From an uncultured Desulfovibrio sp. (lineage in GTDB: Bacteria; Desulfobacterota; Desulfovibrionia; Desulfovibrionales; Desulfovibrionaceae), in contig CAKTDV010000031.1 of the NCBI GenBank assembly GCA_934546745.1, positions 1 through 16,761 of the forward strand: a stretch of DNA of 16,761 bases, written 5' to 3'. Position numbers and translations under genes: made by a program. Each line of letters starts with the position of its first letter. The stretch's first letter is position 1. Positions 6,188-12,991 of the stretch are shown piece after piece. The notes under the pieces are model-generated. The model did not search any database. It was given only the letters and a program-made list of their open reading frames with translations, and was not told the origin of the DNA.

Positions 6188-7075
6188 CTAATCAAGCCAC
6201 GTATCGCCGTCGGCCAGCTCCAGCAGGTATTGCCCATAGCCGGATTTGCACAGCGGCAGCGCCAGCTTACGCAGCTGATCGCCGGAGATGAACCCCTTAC
6301 GCCAGGCGATTTCCTCCGGGCAGGCGACCTTGAGCCCCTGCCGCATCTGCACAGTCTGGACAAAATTGGCTGCGGCCAAAAGGGATTCGTGCGTCCCTGT
6401 GTCCAGCCAGGCAACGCCGCGTCCGATGCGTTCCACATGGAGCCCGCCCTGTTGCAGGTAGCGGTTGTTGACATCGGTGATTTCCAGTTCTCCGCGATCC
6501 GACGGTCTGATGGAACGAGCAATCTCTACCACCTGCGCATCATAGAAGTAGAGGCCGGTAACGGCATAGTTGGATTTGGGTTCCGCCGGTTTTTCCTCAA
6601 TGCTGATGGCGCGCCCCCGCCTGTCAAATTCGACGACGCCGTAACGCTGCGGATCACCCACGTGATAGCCAAAGACAGTGGCCCCCTGGGTGCGGGCGCA
6701 GGCGCTGGCCAGAAGTTCTGCCAGCCCCTGCCCGAAAAAGATGTTATCGCCAAGGATCAGGCAGGACGGGGCTCCCGCCAGAAAATCCTCCGCCAGCAGA
6801 AAAGCCTGCGCCAGCCCCTCGGGACGCGGCTGCTCAATATAGGCCAAGGAGCATCCCCACTGGCCGCCGTCCCCAAGCTGCGCCCGGAAAAGGTGGGCAT
6901 GATCGGGCGTGGTAATAACGGCAATCTCCCGGATGCCCGCCATCAGCAACACACTGAGCGGATAATAAATCATGGGCTTGTCATAAACAGGCATGAGCTG
7001 CTTGCTGATGCTGCACGTGAGCGGATGCAGCCGCGTGCCGGAACCGCCTGCGAGAATGATACCTTTACGTTGCAT
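6188..7075 (-). CDS. rfbA: Glucose-1-phosphate thymidylyltransferase (RmlA/RfbA)
   Basis: RfbA makes dTDP-glucose from glucose-1-phosphate and dTTP, the first step of dTDP-L-rhamnose and related sugar synthesis for surface polysaccharide. The 295-aa protein has the nucleotide-binding loop GIILAGGSGTRLHPLT (5-20), lysine K26 in SKQLMPVYDKPMIYYPLSVL, the metal-binding ILGDNIFFG (D110), RYGVVEF, the EEKP motif (160-163), and WLDTGTHESL (223-232). Length and ending are normal. The start ATG 7075 has AAGGA about 12 nt upstream. No rfbB, rfbC or rfbD gene lies nearby, so the gene stands alone here and its partners must be elsewhere. Confidence 0.95.
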   Translation of the reverse strand: MQRKGIILAGGSGTRLHPLTCSISKQLMPVYDKPMIYYPLSVLLMAGIREIAVITTPDHAHLFRAQLGDGGQWGCSLAYIEQPRPEGLAQAFLLAEDFLAGAPSCLILGDNIFFGQGLAELLASACARTQGATVFGYHVGDPQRYGVVEFDRRGRAISIEEKPAEPKSNYAVTGLYFYDAQVVEIARSIRPSDRGELEITDVNNRYLQQGGLHVERIGRGVAWLDTGTHESLLAAANFVQTVQMRQGLKVACPEEIAWRKGFISGDQLRKLALPLCKSGYGQYLLELADGDTWLD

Positions 7076-7532
7076 GGGCGAAAATTCCTTTTTTGTCCAG
7101 GGTTCACTCCGCCACAGGCGGACAGGGGCCGCACGGATAACTCCTCCTGTAAAGAAGGAGGCACGGTTACGGAAAAGGATTTCACCGGCGTTGCCGTTTT
7201 GTCAACAGGAACGCCGCTTCCCCCTGAAAGGGAGGTCTCAGGCCACAGGGGATTTTTCTGATATGGCAAAGCGCCCGTTGGCCGACGCTGGAAAAGAAGC
7301 CGCGAAAAACAAAAGACGCGCCCGGAAAAAATCCTGCGCGTCTTTTGTTGAAATGGTACTGTCCCGCCACGGACATCGTCTGCGCGCCAGATTGCCGTAT
7401 GGCCCGCGTGCCGCGTCACCGCGCGGACAGTCCCTCCCCATTCTCTGCGGCGATGCCGCCTGGGATCCCTGCCGCGACGCTTGCCGGTGCGTCTGCCGTG
7501 CGGCGGGGAATTCCGCTGCCCTCGAACTCTGT
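7076..7532. other. 457-base non-coding stretch between rfbA and the 109-aa gene
   Basis: No open frame here looks real; those present run through strong hairpins or overlap neighbouring genes antisense. On the minus strand it holds, in order, an untranslated GC-rich stretch (7532-7350), a clear intrinsic terminator (7349-7308), then the rfbA leader. The leader has hairpin CCCCTG/CAGGGG (7221-7226 with 7246-7251), a TTGACA -35-like hexamer (7205-7200) with a poor -10 (7182-7177), and hairpin CCTCCT/AGGAGG (7143-7148 with 7156-7161). The promoter reading is weak. Confidence 0.5.
7308..7349 (-). terminator. Intrinsic terminator downstream of the 109-aa gene
   Basis: A perfect 14-bp stem (AACAAAAGACGCGC, 7308-7321, with 7336-7349) closes a 14-nt loop. 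Read on the minus strand, the stem is followed by a T-run (TTTTTCG). It lies about 185 nt after the stop of the 109-aa gene and before the rfbA leader. The A-run on the other side makes it good only in the minus direction. Confidence 0.75.
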
Positions 7533-7862
7533 CTAGACGCTGAGGCTGACACCCAGCGTACGAGCGGAATCCTGAGCAAGGAACTGTTCAAAAAAATTGA
7601 TTTCCTGCTGGCTCATGAATGAGGAGGCAAATTCGCTGACAGCGCCCTTCGCCGCATTCAGAACATCCATCCCAAAGGAATCATTGAAAAATTTCCGTTC
7701 GGAAACATCCAGCACATCCGTAAGCGAATGCTGCGTTGATTTTTCAAGAGCCTCCGGGCTGAAGCTGACGACATCGCCGTCGCCGCCCGCGGGAGAAAGA
7801 TTTTTTTTCGAAGCCACAGAGGCAAACGTATGGTTGACAGCTCCCAAACCTGAAATCTGCAT
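7533..7862 (-). CDS. Hypothetical protein, 109 aa
   Basis: I do not recognise this protein. It starts at ATG 7862 with a strong GGAGG 6 nt upstream, so it is very likely real. The sequence is soluble, with no signal peptide or membrane span: a short N-terminus (MQISGLGAVNHTF), a polar linker, a VVSFSPEALEK segment at about 31-41, then a predicted helical C-terminal half ending in a hydrophobic LGVSLSV. The SFSPEAL segment recalls the DxVxLSxEA pattern seen in some flagellar proteins such as FlgM, but that is a loose resemblance, not an assignment. A palindrome lies just upstream and a strong terminator downstream, so it appears to be its own transcription unit. Confidence 0.75.
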   Translation of the reverse strand: MQISGLGAVNHTFASVASKKNLSPAGGDGDVVSFSPEALEKSTQHSLTDVLDVSERKFFNDSFGMDVLNAAKGAVSEFASSFMSQQEINFFEQFLAQDSARTLGVSLSV

Positions 7863-7881
7863 TGTGCCCTCCGATGCAGGT

Positions 7882-7897
7882 TTGACCTTGCGGTCAA
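7882..7897 (-). promoter_or_regulatory. Palindrome in the leader of the 109-aa gene
   Basis: TTGACC (7882-7887) and GGTCAA (7892-7897) flank a 4-nt loop that reads GCAA on the minus strand. A second register (ACCTTG/CAAGGT, bases 7884-7899) is also possible. It is 20 bases upstream of the 109-aa start. It may be an operator or a 5'-UTR hairpin. Confidence 0.4.
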
Positions 7898-8016
7898 GGT
7901 ATGATCTGAGATGATTGAAGTGGAAAAGCCCTTTTCTCTGTACGGTGTTCTCGACAAAACATCAATACAAGATGTGGAGAAAGTCTAGCTTTTCTTCGCG
8001 ATATTTTTCCTCTTCC

Positions 8017-8038
8017 CGGAAAGCCTGTCGGCTTTCCG
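8017..8038. other. Perfect 9-bp hairpin between the two small genes
   Basis: CGGAAAGCC (8017-8025) pairs with GGCTTTCCG (8030-8038) around TGTC. It lies 65 bases after the stop of the 96-aa gene on the minus strand, so it may help end that transcript. The minus-strand continuation lacks a T-run, so it is not a classical intrinsic terminator. Confidence 0.4.
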
Positions 8039-8102
8039 ACATTTTCATCGCTCTGCCCAATAATAATGCAATATGCGTGCCAAGACGAAGGCGAGAGACA
8101 GC

Positions 8103-8393
8103 CTAGCGCATTGTCTGGTATTCGGTATACTTCTCCGGAGAAACGTCGTACACGCCGCTCTCCGTCTTGATGATAAGGCCGTTGCGCAGCATGTAGAGGA
8201 GCAGATCCTCATAGTAGGCGCCATAATTGTTCATGCCCATATACCGGCGCGCAAAGCGATCCATTTCGCGCATGACATCATTGAATTTGTGCCTGGCATG
8301 GCGTTTTTCATAGGTCTCGGACTCACGGGCCCATGCGCCCGCGACCTTGTAGAACTGGGCCATATAGGCCTGAAGAATTTTCTTTGGATCCAT
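8103..8393 (-). CDS. Hypothetical protein, 96 aa
   Basis: I do not recognise this small, basic, mostly helical protein. It has no signal peptide or membrane segment. It is rich in aromatic and charged residues: MDPKKILQAYMAQFYKVAGA at the start, RHARHKFNDVMREMDRFARR in the middle (31-50), then YYEDLLLYMLRNGLIIKTES and a YDVSPEKYTEY tail. The C-terminal part could be a winged-helix-like fold (helix, then a strand pair), but this is a guess. The start ATG 8393 has AAGGA 10 nt upstream. Coding character is good. It stands alone between non-coding stretches, and TTGACA hexamers with an inverted repeat lie 75-150 bases upstream. Confidence 0.75.
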   Translation of the reverse strand: MDPKKILQAYMAQFYKVAGAWARESETYEKRHARHKFNDVMREMDRFARRYMGMNNYGAYYEDLLLYMLRNGLIIKTESGVYDVSPEKYTEYQTMR

Positions 8394-8445
8394 CAGGTTC
8401 TATCCTTTGTGCGCTGGAATGTCGCGGATGAAATGCACGCCTGCC

Positions 8446-8474
8446 AGTGTTGGCGATTTCAGAAAAACTGTCAA
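8446..8474 (-). promoter_or_regulatory. Possible sigma-70 promoter for the 96-aa gene
   Basis: On the minus strand, TTGACA (8474-8469) is followed 17 bases later by AACACT (8451-8446), a weak -10. Another TTGACA lies upstream at 8496-8491. The region is AT-rich for this genome and sits about 50-100 bases before the 96-aa start, so a promoter is likely here even if the exact -10 is uncertain. Confidence 0.35.
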
Positions 8475-8490
8475 GAATTTGCCAAAAGCT

Positions 8491-8545
8491 TGTCAAAAAA
8501 ATATCTTGAAAAAGATACTGTGGTTGTTACGACATTTTTTTGACA
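8491..8545. repeat. 12-bp perfect inverted repeat in an AT-rich intergenic region
   Basis: TGTCAAAAAAAT (8491-8502) is repeated inverted as ATTTTTTTGACA (8534-8545), 31 bases apart. Next to the left arm sits a small hairpin TATCTT-GAAA-AAGATA (8502-8517) with a GNRA-type loop. Both arms carry TTGACA. It lies between the M23 peptidase stop and the 96-aa gene promoter. Confidence 0.5.
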
Positions 8546-8601
8546 TAAATCATCTTCCAACACCTGTTCCGTAGGAAGGCATTCCAGGGAACGCGCCCGC
8601 G

Positions 8602-9507
8602 CTAGTTCAAAATATAGCGCATGGGATTGACGGGAACACCGTTAAGCCGCACCTCATAATGCAGATGCGGCCCTGTGGCCCTGCCCGTCATGCCCACATA
8701 CCCCAGAACCTGCCCCCGCCGCACCCATTCGCCCTGCTCCACCACAAAACGCTGCATATGGGCGTATTTGGTGACAAGCCCCGAACCATGATGCACCTCC
8801 ACGCTGTTTCCATAGGCTCCGTCCCGTCCGGCCTGCCGTACCGTGCCTTCCGCCGTGGCGACGATGGGCGTACCGCTGCGGGAGCTGATGTCGATACCCT
8901 TGTGGAACTGCACCCGGCCTCCGCCAAAAGGGGAACTGCGGCTGCCAAAGGGCGAAGAGATGAATCCCGTCGTTGGCCAGATGGTCGGCAGCGAGGCCAG
9001 CGTATCCTTGTGTTCCCGCAGGGCGCGCAAAAGATCCTGTTGCGAAATCTCTTCCAGACGGGCGCTCTCCTGTAACGAGGAGAGAAAATCCTGTATCTTG
9101 CGCGCGGCCAGTTCCTGCCGGTGCATGGGCACATAGGAGGATGCGAAGGATGTCCCGGAAGGCTCAATGGTCTCCGGCGCGTCCTTTTCCATATTCATCA
9201 TGATGCGCAATTTGGCGTCAAAGTTACGGATGCGCTCCAGATCGCCGGAAATTTCGTCAATGCGGCCGCTGATGCCGCTGAGCCGCCGGCGCTGCTCCTC
9301 AAGCTGCCGGTTGCTGTCGGCCAGCTCGGAACGCAAATGACGGTTTTGCAACCAGTCGCGCCAGAGCCAGACATTGCATGCCAGCACCGCCGTCACGGCA
9401 AGGACGGCAAGGATAGCGGACCAGCCGCGCATGCGCATGTTGCGGCTGCCGCTGGAACCTTCCCTGAAAATGACAATGTGATATTTGCCGAAAAGCATAT
9501 CCGTCAA
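8602..9507 (-). CDS. M23-family metallopeptidase (LytM/MepM type) with a single membrane anchor
   Basis: This 301-aa protein probably cuts peptidoglycan cross-links in the periplasm, or regulates enzymes that do. One membrane span lies at about 29-50 (WSAILAVLAVTAVLACNVWL), followed by a coiled coil at about 54-100, then a C-terminal M23 domain (about 180-301). The zinc ligands are present: H202 and D206 in FHKGIDIS and H283 in GPHLHYEV. H281 and H250 (YAHMQ) complete the active site, so it should be catalytically competent. The start is uncertain: ATG 9507 or ATG 9498 (MLFGKYHIVIF), neither with a good ribosome site. The cytoplasmic end is short. It lies 46 bases from the MATE stop, same strand, so co-transcription is possible. 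Confidence 0.9.
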   Translation of the reverse strand: MTDMLFGKYHIVIFREGSSGSRNMRMRGWSAILAVLAVTAVLACNVWLWRDWLQNRHLRSELADSNRQLEEQRRRLSGISGRIDEISGDLERIRNFDAKLRIMMNMEKDAPETIEPSGTSFASSYVPMHRQELAARKIQDFLSSLQESARLEEISQQDLLRALREHKDTLASLPTIWPTTGFISSPFGSRSSPFGGGRVQFHKGIDISSRSGTPIVATAEGTVRQAGRDGAYGNSVEVHHGSGLVTKYAHMQRFVVEQGEWVRRGQVLGYVGMTGRATGPHLHYEVRLNGVPVNPMRYILN

Positions 9508-9553
9508 CTGTAAAGTAATGCGCGTTGAACCGCAACCAAGCGCCGCGCCGGAC

Positions 9554-10948
9554 TTAACGGCGCGCCGAACGGATCAGGGGCACGCCCCACAACTCCCGCC
9601 GCGCCCAGTAAAACACCAGGACGCACGTCGCAAACGCCAGCACGTCGGAAATGGGCAGAGCCAGCCAGACACCATCCACCCCCCAGAAACGGGGCGCAAC
9701 CAGCACGCAGGGAATCAGGTAGACACACTGGCGTGACAGCGCCAGAAACGCGGAGAGACCCGCCCGCCCGATGGACTGGAAAAAATTGCTGATGATAATC
9801 TGCGCCCCCACAAGCGGCATGGCCAGAGCACACAGGCGCAGGCCGCGCACGGCATGTCCGGCAAGGGAGGGGTCCTCGGAAAACATCCCCACAATGACGC
9901 CGGGAAACGCTTCCGCGGCCAGGCATCCCGCGCTTGTCACCGCCGTACCCGCCAGCACGCCGATCCGCAGCGCCGCCCTGACCCGCCTGGGCCGCCGCGC
10001 GCCGAAATTGTATCCCAGCACAGGCTGCAACCCCTGCGCCAGCCCCATGACGATCATCACAAAGAGAAAAAGGACGCGGTTGACGACCCCGAACGCGCCG
10101 ATAGCCTCGTCGCCGCCGTGCCGTTGCAGGGCAATATTGATAACGCCCACCACGGCGCAGGCGCACAGGTTCATCAGGCAGGGCGCAAGGCCAATGGACG
10201 TCACGGCGCGAACGGTCTTCCAGCGCAACCCCCAGAATCCGCGCGTAAAATGCAGCGAGGAGGACGCATCGCAAAAATGCCGCAGCACCCAGACAAGGCC
10301 CACGGCCTGCGCGCACAGCGTCGCCAACGCGGCCCCCATCATCCCCCAGCCCAGCACCTTGATGAAAATGGGCGCAAACACGGCGTTGCAGGCCACCGTC
10401 AGCACAAGAGCCGCCATAGCCTTGTAGGGATAGCCGCTCGCCCGCATGAGATGCGTCAGGTTGAACAGGCTGTAGCCAATGGGCAGCGACAGAAGAAAAA
10501 TACGCATGAAATCGCGGGCGGGCCCGATAGTCCGCCCGCTGGCGCCAAAAAGTTCCAAGGCGGGATCCAGCGCCGCCACGCCCACGCCGCAGAAGACCGC
10601 TCCGGTAACAACATTCAGGAGGGCAACATTACCGAGAACCCGCCGCGCTCCGTCCATATCTCTGGATCCCATGCGGATGGAGCAGATGGCAGCCCCGCCG
10701 ATACCCAGCAGCATACCGAAGGCAAAAGCCACGTTCATCAGGGGAAAGGCCACGCCAAGCGCCGTCAGGGCCTCAGGGCCGACCCATCTGCCGATAAAAA
10801 TGCTGTCCACAATATTGTACAGCGAGACGGCGACCATGCCCGCGATGGCAGGCAGAGAATAGCGAAGCAGCAGCCCGGGAACGGACGCCGTCCCCAGGGC
10901 GGCGGCTCCTCCGGCGGAAGACGGCGGCGAGTTCGGCGTGTTTTTCAT
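9554..10948 (-). CDS. MATE-family multidrug/metabolite efflux transporter
   Basis: This 464-aa inner-membrane antiporter has about twelve hydrophobic spans in two MatE repeats. Typical blocks are LLRYSLPAIAGMVAVSLYNI with VDSIFIGRWVGPEAL near the N-terminus, GIGGAAICSIRMG, FFQSIGRAGLSAFLALSRQ in the second half, and LGYNFGARRPRRVRAALRIG in the mid loop. The protein exports drugs or metabolites in exchange for Na+ or H+; the substrate cannot be told. The start ATG 10948 (MKNTPNSPPSS) has AAGGA 7 nt upstream; a longer frame from 11044 runs back through the AT-rich promoter region and is rejected. It is divergent from the FRG gene, with a palindrome between them. Confidence 0.92.
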   Translation of the reverse strand: MKNTPNSPPSSAGGAAALGTASVPGLLLRYSLPAIAGMVAVSLYNIVDSIFIGRWVGPEALTALGVAFPLMNVAFAFGMLLGIGGAAICSIRMGSRDMDGARRVLGNVALLNVVTGAVFCGVGVAALDPALELFGASGRTIGPARDFMRIFLLSLPIGYSLFNLTHLMRASGYPYKAMAALVLTVACNAVFAPIFIKVLGWGMMGAALATLCAQAVGLVWVLRHFCDASSSLHFTRGFWGLRWKTVRAVTSIGLAPCLMNLCACAVVGVINIALQRHGGDEAIGAFGVVNRVLFLFVMIVMGLAQGLQPVLGYNFGARRPRRVRAALRIGVLAGTAVTSAGCLAAEAFPGVIVGMFSEDPSLAGHAVRGLRLCALAMPLVGAQIIISNFFQSIGRAGLSAFLALSRQCVYLIPCVLVAPRFWGVDGVWLALPISDVLAFATCVLVFYWARRELWGVPLIRSARR

Positions 10949-11008
10949 GGGTTTTCCTTGGAGCAAGGTGTCTTTAAGGGGAGAAAAATATCGTTTTACT
11001 TTTACAAA

Positions 11009-11020
11009 GATAAGTTTATC
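11009..11020. promoter_or_regulatory. Candidate operator between the divergent MATE and FRG genes
   Basis: GATAAGTTTATC is a near-perfect palindrome (GATAA, 2 bases, TTATC) set in the most AT-rich part of the 129-base divergent region. A TATGAT -10-like hexamer lies beside it on the minus strand. Regulators of MATE pumps commonly bind such dyads, but none is encoded nearby, so function is inferred. Confidence 0.35.
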
Positions 11021-11077
11021 ATATATAGGCAAAATTGATTTCATTGTGTTATTCCCTTTTCCGACAACGAGGCCAGT

Positions 11078-11893
11078 ATGAATTCAGAAAATATGACGCA
11101 TGGCATCACAACGCTGACGCTTGACAGCTGGGAGTCCTTTTCCGAGGCTCTGCACGGACGCGACGCCTATGTCTGGCGCGGGCAACGCCGGGAGGACTGG
11201 CCGCTGCTTTCCGCTTTCGATCGCGGTTTTCCCGCCGATGCGCCCTATAACGAACGGGAAGCCAGGGCCTATGAACATCTGGAGCGCTTTCGCTACCTGA
11301 TGCGCGGGCAGCTTGACGAATCGCTGGAGCTGTCCCTGAGCCGCAGGCGTCAGGAGAATGACTGGTGGGCGCTGGGGCAGCAGCACGGTCTGGACACGCC
11401 GCTGCTCAGCTGGACGGCCTCGCCCTATGTGGCGCTCTACTTTGCCGTGCGCCATTTCTGGAAATTTGACGGCGGCCGGGGCAGTTTTGCCTGCGTCTGG
11501 GGGTTGCCGCCGCTGGATCACATCAATGCCCGCCTGCGCTCGCATATCGTGGAGCATGATCCCGAACGCTACGCGCAACGGTGCGCGCGCACGTGCGTCG
11601 AGGCTTTCTATCCCTATCAGGCCATCACCCGCCGCCTTACCAGCCAGAGCGCCTTTTTCACCAAAACGCCCTACGGCATGGCGCTGGAGGACTGGCTTGC
11701 GGCCAACGGCTGTGAAGACGATGAGAATCTTGTCCGTATCAGAGTGCCCTTCACCCGGCGTTCCGTACAGGAGTGCCTCCGCCACCTCACCCACATGAAC
11801 ATCAATCCGCTGACGCTGTGGCCAGCCCGCGAGGGAGCCTGCCTGCTTGCCAATATCGCCATACATATCGACGGCTATCATACTTTCTGGTGA
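11078..11893 (+). CDS. FRG-domain protein
   Basis: This 271-aa protein carries the FRG domain (PF08867), named for a conserved FRG motif; its biochemical role is not established, and it is often found in accessory and phage- or defence-related genes. The usual FRGQ is WRGQ here (33-36). The central block WWALGQQHGLDTPLLSWTAS (96-115) and PYVALYFAV (116-124) match the family GQHHGLPTRLLDWT-PLVALYFA pattern, and NPLTLWPAREG (243-253) matches the C-terminal LFP-type block. The FRG domain makes up nearly the whole protein, with no fused effector. No signal or membrane span. Start ATG 11078 has GAGG 6 nt upstream. Confidence 0.85.
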   Translation: MNSENMTHGITTLTLDSWESFSEALHGRDAYVWRGQRREDWPLLSAFDRGFPADAPYNEREARAYEHLERFRYLMRGQLDESLELSLSRRRQENDWWALGQQHGLDTPLLSWTASPYVALYFAVRHFWKFDGGRGSFACVWGLPPLDHINARLRSHIVEHDPERYAQRCARTCVEAFYPYQAITRRLTSQSAFFTKTPYGMALEDWLAANGCEDDENLVRIRVPFTRRSVQECLRHLTHMNINPLTLWPAREGACLLANIAIHIDGYHTFW

Positions 11894-11920
11894 TACGGGC
11901 GGCTACCGCTGGGCAGAAAA

Positions 11921-11958
11921 CACGGAAACCGTGAACATTGCTGTTCACGGTTTCCGTG
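11921..11958. terminator. Strong 17-bp hairpin terminator between convergent FRG gene and argB
   Basis: CACGGAAACCGTGAACA (11921-11937) pairs perfectly with 11942-11958 around the loop TTGC. Read on the minus strand it is followed by TTTTCTG, so it is best suited to end argB transcripts, 138 bases after the argB stop. It also lies 28 bases after the FRG stop on the plus strand, where it is followed by GGGCC rather than T-run. Confidence 0.8.
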
Positions 11959-12095
11959 GGCCGGGCACCCGGCAACATCTGTTACCGCTGCTTTCTTTCG
12001 AACCTGACGGGGTTGGCAGTGCGGCCGCCGCCCGGCTTGGCCTTGCTCTAGCAGAGCGGGGCAAAACTTGTCAAGTCCGGAAGCTTCACTGGCGC

Positions 12096-12878
12096 TCAGT
12101 TCTCGATCACGGTTCCCAGCGCCTCTCCCTCCCGCAGGCAACGCGCCAGACTGGATGGCTGTCGTCCGTCAAGAATGAGAGAACGGCCGCATCCCCGATC
12201 CAGCGCATGGAGACAGGACTCCACCTTGGGGATCATACCGCCGTTGATGACCCCGCTTTCCATCAGCCGCCCCACCTCCTCCCGATGGAGACGCGGCAAC
12301 AGCCGCTTCTCCCCGTCCAGCACGCCCGGCACGTCTGAAATCAGCACAAAGCAGCCCGCGCCCAGCGCCCCGGCCACGGCCCCGGCGGCGGTATCGGCGT
12401 TGACGTTGAGCGCCTGTCCCCGCGGACCGGAGGCCACCGGGGCAAGCACAGGCACAAAACCGCCCTCCATCAGGCAGAAAAGCAGATCGGCATCCACGTC
12501 CGTCACATCGCCCACCAGGCCCAGCGCCGCATCCTTCACCCTGGCGCGCAGCAAGCCGCCGTCACGACCGCTGATACCCGCCGCGCGGCAGCCGGCCGCC
12601 GCAAGACGCGCCACCACCTCCTTGTTGACCTGACCGCACAGGACCATTTCCACGGCCCGCATGGTTTCCTCATCCGTTACGCGCAGTCCCTTCTCGAACC
12701 GGCTTTCAATATGAAGCCGTTGCAGCAAGGCGCCAATTTGCGGGCCGCCGCCATGAACAACGGTCAGATGAACGCCATTCCGCCGCAGCAGCGCAACGTC
12801 ACCGGCAAAGGCCGCGCAGAGATCCTCCTTATCCATGGCATGACCGCCGAACTTCACAACGACCGTTTCCCGCTTCAT
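12096..12878 (-). CDS. argB: Acetylglutamate kinase (arginine biosynthesis)
   Basis: ArgB phosphorylates N-acetyl-L-glutamate, the second step of arginine synthesis. The 260-aa protein has all key parts: K9 in VVVKFGGHAM, the glycine loop VHGGGPQIG (41-49), R66 in LRVTDEET, the NVNADTAAGA motif with N160 and D162, LISDVPGVLD (179-188) and K218 in GGMIPKVESC. The start ATG 12878 is firm: GAGGAGG lies 7-8 nt upstream, and an in-frame TGA sits just before it. It therefore lacks the N-terminal helix that arginine-inhibited hexameric enzymes carry, so it is predicted to be the short, arginine-insensitive type (E. coli-like, 258 aa). The gene appears to be monocistronic. Confidence 0.95.
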   Translation of the reverse strand: MKRETVVVKFGGHAMDKEDLCAAFAGDVALLRRNGVHLTVVHGGGPQIGALLQRLHIESRFEKGLRVTDEETMRAVEMVLCGQVNKEVVARLAAAGCRAAGISGRDGGLLRARVKDAALGLVGDVTDVDADLLFCLMEGGFVPVLAPVASGPRGQALNVNADTAAGAVAGALGAGCFVLISDVPGVLDGEKRLLPRLHREEVGRLMESGVINGGMIPKVESCLHALDRGCGRSLILDGRQPSSLARCLREGEALGTVIEN

Positions 12879-12991
12879 GGCGCTACCTCCTCAGCGTCTT
12901 CCTGTCCCTTGAAAGAAAATTTTTTGAGCGGCCGCGTTTTCCGCTCCCGAGCATGTCACCGCGATCACATGTTGACGAGGAAACCGCGCCG

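Noticed and set aside
7263..7622. Plus-strand frame starting MAKRPLADAGKEAAKNKRRA
   Set aside because: It runs through the strong terminator hairpin and then antisense over the 109-aa gene; the AGGGG upstream is too far and lies in another hairpin.
8394..8480. Sigma-54 promoter for the 96-aa gene
   Set aside because: TGGCA-type half sites occur, but GG and GC elements are not at the required 10-base spacing.
9854..11038. 394-aa plus-strand open frame opposite the MATE gene
   Set aside because: It is antisense to a clear MATE transporter, is made of low-complexity H/R/Q/G-rich sequence, and is the usual GC-rich shadow.
11084..11881. 265-aa minus-strand open frame opposite the FRG gene
   Set aside because: No recognisable pattern and no ribosome site; the plus-strand FRG match is clear.
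12926..12946. GAGCGG/CCGCTC hairpin between argB and the 112-aa gene as a terminator
   Set aside because: On the transcribed (minus) strand it is followed by an A-run rather than a T-run, so termination is unlikely.
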